A model generated the notes under the pieces. That model searched no databases. It was not told the DNA's origin and saw nothing but the letters and a program-made list of their open reading frames with translations. From assembly GCF_024519315.1 (NCBI RefSeq), contig NZ_JANIIC010000038.1:1-64000 (forward strand): a DNA stretch of 64,000 nt. The letters run 5' to 3'. The DNA is from Streptomyces malaysiensis subsp. samsunensis (GTDB lineage Bacteria; Actinomycetota; Actinomycetes; Streptomycetales; Streptomycetaceae). Positions 59,442 to 64,000 of the stretch are shown here, piece by piece; position 1 is the stretch's first letter; every line of letters starts with the position of its first letter. The translations under genes were made by a program, and so were the position numbers.

Positions 59442-60827
59442 TCACTTCGCGCCGTTGGCCAGGTACGCCAGCAGGTCCTGCCGGCTCACCACACCCTTCG
59501 GCTTCCCCTCCACCAGCACGATCGCCGCGTCCGCCGCGCCCAGCACCGCCATCAGGTCCTCGACCGGCTCACCGGAGCCGACGTGCGGCAGCGGCGGGCT
59601 CATGTGCTTCTCCAGCGGGTCGGTCAGCTCCGCGCGCCGGGCGAACAGGGCGTCCAGCAGCTCGCGTTCCACCACCGAGCCGATGACCTCGGCGGCCATC
59701 ACATCGGGGTGCCCGGCGCCCGGCTTGACGATCGGCATCTGCGAGACGCCGTACTCCCGCAGCACGTCGATGGCCTCGCCCACCGTCTCGTCCGGGTGCA
59801 TATGGACCAGCGAGGGCAGCCCGCCCTCCTTGCCCTGGAGGACATCGCCGACCCGCACCGAGGGGCCGTCCTCCTCCAGGAAGCCGTAGTCGGCCATCCA
59901 CTCATCGTTGAAGATCTTGGACAGATAGCCGCGGCCGCTGTCCGGCAGCAGGACGACCACGACATCGTCCGGGCCGAGCCGCTCGGCGACCTTCAGCGCG
60001 GCCACGACCGCCATTCCGCAGGAGCCGCCGACCAGCAGCCCCTCCTCCTTGGCCAGCCGCCGGGTCATCTGGAAGGCGTCCTTGTCGGAGACCGCGACGA
60101 TCTCGTCCGCGACGGTCTGGTCGTACGCGGTCGGCCAGAAGTCCTCACCGACGCCCTCGATCAGATACGGGCGGCCGGAGCCGCCGGAGTAGACCGAGCC
60201 CTCGGGGTCGGCGCCGATCACCTGGACCCGGCCCTCGCTGGCCTCCTTCAGATAGCGGCCGGTGCCGGAGATCGTGCCGCCGGTGCCGACGCCCGCGACG
60301 AAGTGGGTGATCTTCCCCTCGGTCTGCTCCCACAGCTCGGGGCCGGTGGACTCGTAGTGGGAGAGCGGGTTGTTCGGGTTGCTGTACTGGTCGGGCTTCC
60401 AGGCGCCCGGCGTCTCGCGGACCAGCCGGTCGGAGACGTTGTAGTACGAGTCGGGGTGCTCGGGATCCACGGCGGTGGGGCAGACCACGACCTCGGCCCC
60501 GTAGGCCCGCAGCACATTGATCTTGTCCGTGGACACCTTGTCCGGGCAGACGAAGACGCACTTGTAGCCCTTGCGCTGGGCGACCATGGCGAGGCCCACT
60601 CCGGTGTTGCCGGATGTCGGCTCGACGATGGTGCCGCCCGGCTCGAGCTCCCCGGAGCGCTCGGCGGCCTCGATCATGCGGACCGCGATCCGGTCCTTCA
60701 CCGAGCCACCGGGGTTGAAGTATTCGACCTTGGCCAGGACGGTCGCCCGGATGCCCTCGGTCACGGTGTTGAGCTTCACCAGCGGGGTGTTGCCGACCAG
60801 CTCAATCATCGATTCGTAGTACTGCAC
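59442..60827 (-). CDS. cbs: cystathionine beta-synthase
   Basis: 461 residues, no heme domain. The PLP Lys is in NPGGSVKDRIAVRM, the substrate loop in EPTSGNTGVGLA, the phosphate loop in GVGTGGTISGTGRY and SYYNVSDRL. Residues about 340-455 are a CBS-domain pair (VGEAIDVLREYGVSQMPIVK, VLGAADAAIVLVEGKPKGVV). It condenses serine (or O-acetylserine) with homocysteine to cystathionine. The CBS pair may bind adenosyl ligands as a regulator. It is divergent from the SGNH hydrolase. Confidence 0.94.
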   Translation of the reverse strand: MQYYESMIELVGNTPLVKLNTVTEGIRATVLAKVEYFNPGGSVKDRIAVRMIEAAERSGELEPGGTIVEPTSGNTGVGLAMVAQRKGYKCVFVCPDKVSTDKINVLRAYGAEVVVCPTAVDPEHPDSYYNVSDRLVRETPGAWKPDQYSNPNNPLSHYESTGPELWEQTEGKITHFVAGVGTGGTISGTGRYLKEASEGRVQVIGADPEGSVYSGGSGRPYLIEGVGEDFWPTAYDQTVADEIVAVSDKDAFQMTRRLAKEEGLLVGGSCGMAVVAALKVAERLGPDDVVVVLLPDSGRGYLSKIFNDEWMADYGFLEEDGPSVRVGDVLQGKEGGLPSLVHMHPDETVGEAIDVLREYGVSQMPIVKPGAGHPDVMAAEVIGSVVERELLDALFARRAELTDPLEKHMSPPLPHVGSGEPVEDLMAVLGAADAAIVLVEGKPKGVVSRQDLLAYLANGAK

Positions 60828-61024
60828 GCCTGCTCCTGGTCCGGTTCCGCGGGATCTCCGCGTCGGGGCGGTCGCCGTGGCGGGCCCGTGCTGTCAGCTT
60901 ATTGCGCGCTCCCGCCCTCCGACCGGTGCGTTGGGACGAAGCCTGCGCGGGGCAACAAGTTGTTAGCAAGGCGTACAAAGGAGAAAGAGGCGCGTGCGCG
61001 TGCGGACGGAGGTGGCCTGGAGCC

Positions 61025-62056
61025 ATGTCGATGTCGAGGGCGAGGGTGGCGCGGCGGATCGCGGCCGCGGCGGCGTACGGGGGCGGCGGGATCGGGCTGC
61101 TGGGCGGGGTGACCGCCGTGCTGCTGCTCACCGAGGTGTCCCATGCGAAGCGGGTCGTGGGCGGATCGGACGATCCGCCGCCGCGCGCGGACGGCCGATA
61201 TGGCTTCGCCTTCGCCCGCAGAACCGGCCAGCCACCACTGCGGCTGGCCTTTCTCGGCGACTCCACCGCCGCCGGACAGGGCGTCCACCGCCCCAGTCAG
61301 ACACCGGGCGCACTGCTCGCCTCGGGGCTCGCGGCGGTCGCCGAGCGCCCGGTGGACCTGCGGAACGTGGCACTGCCGGGGGCGCAGTCCAGCGATCTGG
61401 AGCGCCAGGTCACGCTGGTGCTGGAGGACCCGGAGCTGCTCCCCGACGTATGCGTGATCATGATCGGCGCCAATGACGTCACCCGCCGGATGCCGCCCGC
61501 CACCTCGGTGCGGCTGCTGTCGGACGCGGTGCGCAGGCTGTGCGAGAGCGGCTGCGAAGTGGTGGTGGGCACCTGTCCCGACCTCGGCACGATCGAGCCT
61601 GTCTATCAGCCGCTGCGCTGGATCGCGCGGCGGCTGAGCCGACAGCTGGCCGCCGCGCAGACCATCGGCGTGGTGGAGCAGGGCGGGCGCACGGTCTCGC
61701 TGGGCGATCTGCTCGGCCCGGAGTTCGCGGCCAATCCGCGCGAGCTGTTCGGCCCGGACAACTACCACCCCTCGGCGGAGGGGTACGCCACGGCCGCGAT
61801 GGCCGTTCTGCCGACCCTGTGCGACTCGCTGGGCCTGTGGCCCGAGGAGGCCCCGGAGATGCTCGACGCGGGCATCCTGCCGGTCGCCACGGCGGCGGCC
61901 GAGGCGGCCGCCGAGGGCGGCACCGAGGTCACCGGGGCCCGCGGCCCCTGGGCCCGGCTGCTGCGGCGCCGCCGGCCGCCCACGAAGGAGCCGGCGACCG
62001 CCGGCGCCCCCACCGACACCCCGTCCCCGTCCTCCCCACCCCCGCCCGGCTGCTGA
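61025..62056 (+). CDS. SGNH/GDSL hydrolase with N-terminal membrane anchor
   Basis: 343 residues from the ATG at 61025, with GGAGGTGG upstream. One membrane helix (YGGGGIGLLGGVTAVLLLTE, residues about 18-37) is followed by an SGNH fold: nucleophile Ser in LAFLGDSTAAGQGVH, Gly in VALPGAQSSDLE, Asn in IMIGANDVTRR and the Asp/His pair in GPDNYHPSAEGYA. The C-terminus is a Pro/Ala-rich tail. It should be an esterase or lipase facing outside the membrane; the substrate is unknown. Confidence 0.88.
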   Translation: MSMSRARVARRIAAAAAYGGGGIGLLGGVTAVLLLTEVSHAKRVVGGSDDPPPRADGRYGFAFARRTGQPPLRLAFLGDSTAAGQGVHRPSQTPGALLASGLAAVAERPVDLRNVALPGAQSSDLERQVTLVLEDPELLPDVCVIMIGANDVTRRMPPATSVRLLSDAVRRLCESGCEVVVGTCPDLGTIEPVYQPLRWIARRLSRQLAAAQTIGVVEQGGRTVSLGDLLGPEFAANPRELFGPDNYHPSAEGYATAAMAVLPTLCDSLGLWPEEAPEMLDAGILPVATAAAEAAAEGGTEVTGARGPWARLLRRRRPPTKEPATAGAPTDTPSPSSPPPPGC

Positions 62057-62585
62057 CCCCCGACCGGGGCCTGTGCGAGGCCCCTGACCCCGGCCACCCG
62101 CCGGGGGCCCTGACGCCGGCCGCTCGCCCGGGACTCGAAGCACGGCGCTCCCCCGCCGGGGCTGAGGCTGACGTAACCCCGCCCGAGGCCCGGAGCGGCG
62201 CTCCCTCAGCCAGGACCAAGGCCGACGTCCCCCCACCCGGGGCTCGGGGCAGCGCTCCCGCAGCCAGGGCCGAGACCGACGGTTCCCCGGCAGGGGCCCG
62301 GAGCGGCGCTCCCTCGCCAGGGCTGAGGCCGGCATAGCCCCGCCCGGGGCTCGGGTCGGCGCTCCGCCCGGCGCCCGGCCCGGTGCCCCCGACCAGAGCT
62401 CAGGGCGGCGCTCCGCCCAGGGCCCAGTCCGACGCTTCCCGCCCCCGGGGCGGGTGAGCCGGATCGCTGAGCGTACGCTTGGAAAAAAGAGTTCCGCGTC
62501 ACAGCCCGCACCCCGTGACCCCGTCGATACGTGCGGGTAGCTTCCCTCAGAGTCCAGCCCTCACCCGCGCCCCCTTGGAGCCGTG
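62057..62585. repeat. gene-free stretch with degenerate tandem repeats of about 60 bp
   Basis: Between about 62100 and 62440, units related to CCCGGAGCGGCGCTCCCTC plus GACCGACG spacers recur roughly five times with drift. GGGGCTCGGG and GGCGCTCCGCCC boxes are inside them. Several units hold a short inverted repeat (GAGCGGCGCTC). The last 120 bases hold the thiolase promoter region, with GTACGCTTGG as a possible -10 area. No gene is seen. Confidence 0.6.
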
Positions 62586-63806
62586 ATGCCCGAAGCAGTG
62601 ATCGTGTCTGCCGCCCGTTCGCCCATCGGCCGCGCCTTCAAGGGTTCGCTCAAGGATCTGCGGCCGGACGACCTGACCGCCGAGATCATCCAGGCCGCGC
62701 TCGCCAAGGTCCCCGAGCTCGATCCGCGCGAGATCGACGACCTGATGCTCGGCTGCGGTCTGCCCGGCGGTGAGCAGGGACACAACCTGGGGCGGATCGT
62801 GGCCGTGCAGATGGGGATGGACCACCTCCCCGGCTGCACGATCACCCGCTACTGTTCCTCCTCCCTCCAGACCTCCCGGATGGCGCTGCACGCCATCAAG
62901 GCGGGCGAGGGCGACGTCTTCATCTCGGCGGGCGTCGAGATGGTCTCGCGGTCGAAGAAGGGCACCTCGGACGGGCTGCCGGACACCCACAACCCGCTGT
63001 TCGCGGACGCCGAGGCCCGTACGGCCGAGCGCGCCGAGCACGGGGGCTCCGACTGGCACGACCCGCGCGAGGACGACCTGGTCCCCGACCCGTACATCGC
63101 GATGGGCCAGACGGCGGAGAACCTGGCCCGGCTCAAGGGGGTCACCCGCGAGGAGATGGACGAGTTCGGCGTGCGGTCCCAGAACCTCGCCGAGCAGGCC
63201 ATCGAGAAGGGCTTCTGGGAGCGTGAGATCACCCCGGTGACCACCCCGGACGGCACGGTCGTCAGTAAGGACGACGGCCCCCGCGCGGGCACCACCCTGG
63301 AGGCGGTGCAGGGCCTGAAGCCGGTCTTCCGCCCCGACGGCCGGATCACCGCGGGCAACTGCTGCCCGCTCAACGACGGCGCCGCGGCGCTGGTGATCAT
63401 GTCCGACACCAAGGCGCGGGAGCTGGGCGTGACCCCGCTGGCCCGGATCGTGTCCACCGGCGTCACCGGCCTCTCCCCCGAGATCATGGGCTACGGACCG
63501 GTCGAGGCGTCCAAGCAGGCGCTGGCCCGCGCCGGGATGTCGATCGGCGACATCGACCTGGTGGAGATCAACGAGGCGTTCGCCGCGCAGGTCATCCCGT
63601 CCTACCGCGATCTGGGCATCGACCTGGACCGGCTCAATGTCAACGGCGGCGCGATCGCCGTGGGCCACCCCTTCGGCATGACCGGCGCCCGGATCACCGG
63701 CACGCTGATCAATTCGCTTCAGTTCCACGACAAGCAGTTCGGCCTGGAGACCATGTGCGTCGGCGGCGGCCAGGGCATGGCCATGGTCATCGAGCGGCTG
63801 AGCTGA
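62586..63806 (+). CDS. acetyl-CoA C-acyltransferase (thiolase)
   Basis: 406 residues from the ATG at 62586, with GGAGCC upstream. The acyl-binding Cys is in ITRYCSSSLQTSRMALHAIK (residue about 90). The late motifs are NEAFAAQVIPSY, NVNGGAIAVGHPFGMTGAR (catalytic His) and the second Cys in ETMCVGGGQGMAM. It cleaves 3-ketoacyl-CoA or condenses two acyl-CoA units. It is a cytoplasmic enzyme of beta-oxidation or acetoacetyl-CoA formation. Confidence 0.96.
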   Translation: MPEAVIVSAARSPIGRAFKGSLKDLRPDDLTAEIIQAALAKVPELDPREIDDLMLGCGLPGGEQGHNLGRIVAVQMGMDHLPGCTITRYCSSSLQTSRMALHAIKAGEGDVFISAGVEMVSRSKKGTSDGLPDTHNPLFADAEARTAERAEHGGSDWHDPREDDLVPDPYIAMGQTAENLARLKGVTREEMDEFGVRSQNLAEQAIEKGFWEREITPVTTPDGTVVSKDDGPRAGTTLEAVQGLKPVFRPDGRITAGNCCPLNDGAAALVIMSDTKARELGVTPLARIVSTGVTGLSPEIMGYGPVEASKQALARAGMSIGDIDLVEINEAFAAQVIPSYRDLGIDLDRLNVNGGAIAVGHPFGMTGARITGTLINSLQFHDKQFGLETMCVGGGQGMAMVIERLS

Positions 63807-63824
63807 GCCGGGCCGTGACCGAAT

Positions 63825-63857
63825 CTCCCCCAGGATGTGACAAAGGTCCTGGGGGAG
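63825..63857 (+). terminator. terminator after the thiolase gene
   Basis: A perfect 11-bp stem (CTCCCCCAGGA and complement) with an 11-base loop, 19 bases past the stop codon. The remaining 140 bases to the window end carry no gene that I can support. Confidence 0.8.
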
Positions 63858-64000
63858 AGCCGTCTGCCCAGCTCAGCACCGGTGACCAAAGGCCCCTCCG
63901 GTATCGAGTTCCGCCCGTTTGGTGATGGTATGTACTGACGTCGAGAGGCGATAAGCCTCAAGCTGAGGTAGGAATTCGGGGGATCAGAAGCCAACCGGGA

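Noticed and set aside
60899..62335. Minus-strand frame of 478 codons opposite the SGNH hydrolase
   Set aside because: The plus strand carries complete GDSL-family motifs. The opposite frame is repeat-derived with biased composition.
63858..64000. Riboswitch or gene start at the window end
   Set aside because: I looked for known riboswitch cores and a start codon with ribosome binding site and found nothing convincing in the 140 bases available.

Overview
The window is high-GC actinobacterial DNA and almost certainly a Streptomyces chromosome. The signs are pervasive GC-rich codon use, GTG starts, four-base ATGA/GTGA gene overlaps, LPXTG/LAXTG surface proteins, multiple LCP proteins, a sigma-B-type regulon module and dispersed extragenic repeats of a kind I know from Streptomyces. 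From memory, the gene order resembles the S. coelicolor SCO3039-SCO3079 core segment (sugar nucleotidyltransferase, LCP genes, acyl-CoA dehydrogenase, UDP-glucose dehydrogenase, dipeptidase, purE/purK, GtrA, two-component pair, sigma I locus, hut operon, cystathionine beta-synthase, thiolase). Several accessory blocks interrupt it.

Region 1 (0.1-16 kb) is a cell-envelope block. It holds an NDP-sugar pyrophosphorylase, a secreted PGRP-type amidase, a TIGR03089 protein, five LytR-CpsA-Psr proteins and a family 2 glycosyltransferase. At 11.7-14.5 kb the block is broken by a composite insertion. A thioesterase gene has been cut into separated C- and N-terminal pieces. Between them lie a TnpB remnant with structured end sequences, an orphan PCMT-like methyltransferase and a second, intact copy of the thioesterase.

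Region 2 (16-26.4 kb) is core metabolism and regulation: acyl-CoA dehydrogenase, UDP-glucose dehydrogenase, M19 dipeptidase, translationally coupled purK-purE, a GtrA protein, an OmpR-type two-component system and a POT peptide transporter. Region 3 (26.5-31 kb) is a four-gene operon for two sortase-substrate surface proteins and two membrane-anchored secreted proteins, one of them DUF916-like. Region 4 (31-33.4 kb) is a sigma-B-type sigma factor with its anti-sigma kinase and STAS antagonist. Region 5 (33.4-39.2 kb) is the histidine-utilisation operon hutU - M20 amidohydrolase - hutF - hutI.

Region 6 (39-57 kb) is more variable. It contains a quinone-oxidoreductase-like MDR protein, an SDR gene with an internal deletion and a long Gly-Ser-Ala minisatellite, its divergent MmyB-type regulator with a coupled PLP decarboxylase, and a roughly 1-kb gene-free stretch with direct repeats and a large AT-rich palindrome. 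Next comes a divergent locus of RpiR regulator, HAL-family lyase, betaine-type ABC transporter and NCS1 permease. The lyase lacks the normal Ala-Ser-Gly MIO triad, so I propose a catabolic system for a quaternary-ammonium amino acid (for example an ergothioneine-like betaine). A STAND NTPase / DUF6879 / small-protein cassette follows. Region 7 (57-64 kb) returns to core genes: a malonyl-CoA-synthetase-like enzyme, a small membrane protein, cystathionine beta-synthase, an SGNH hydrolase and a thiolase.

Minisatellites, mostly with units that are multiples of three bases and kept in frame, recur in many genes of this window. No rRNA, tRNA or CRISPR array was recognised.
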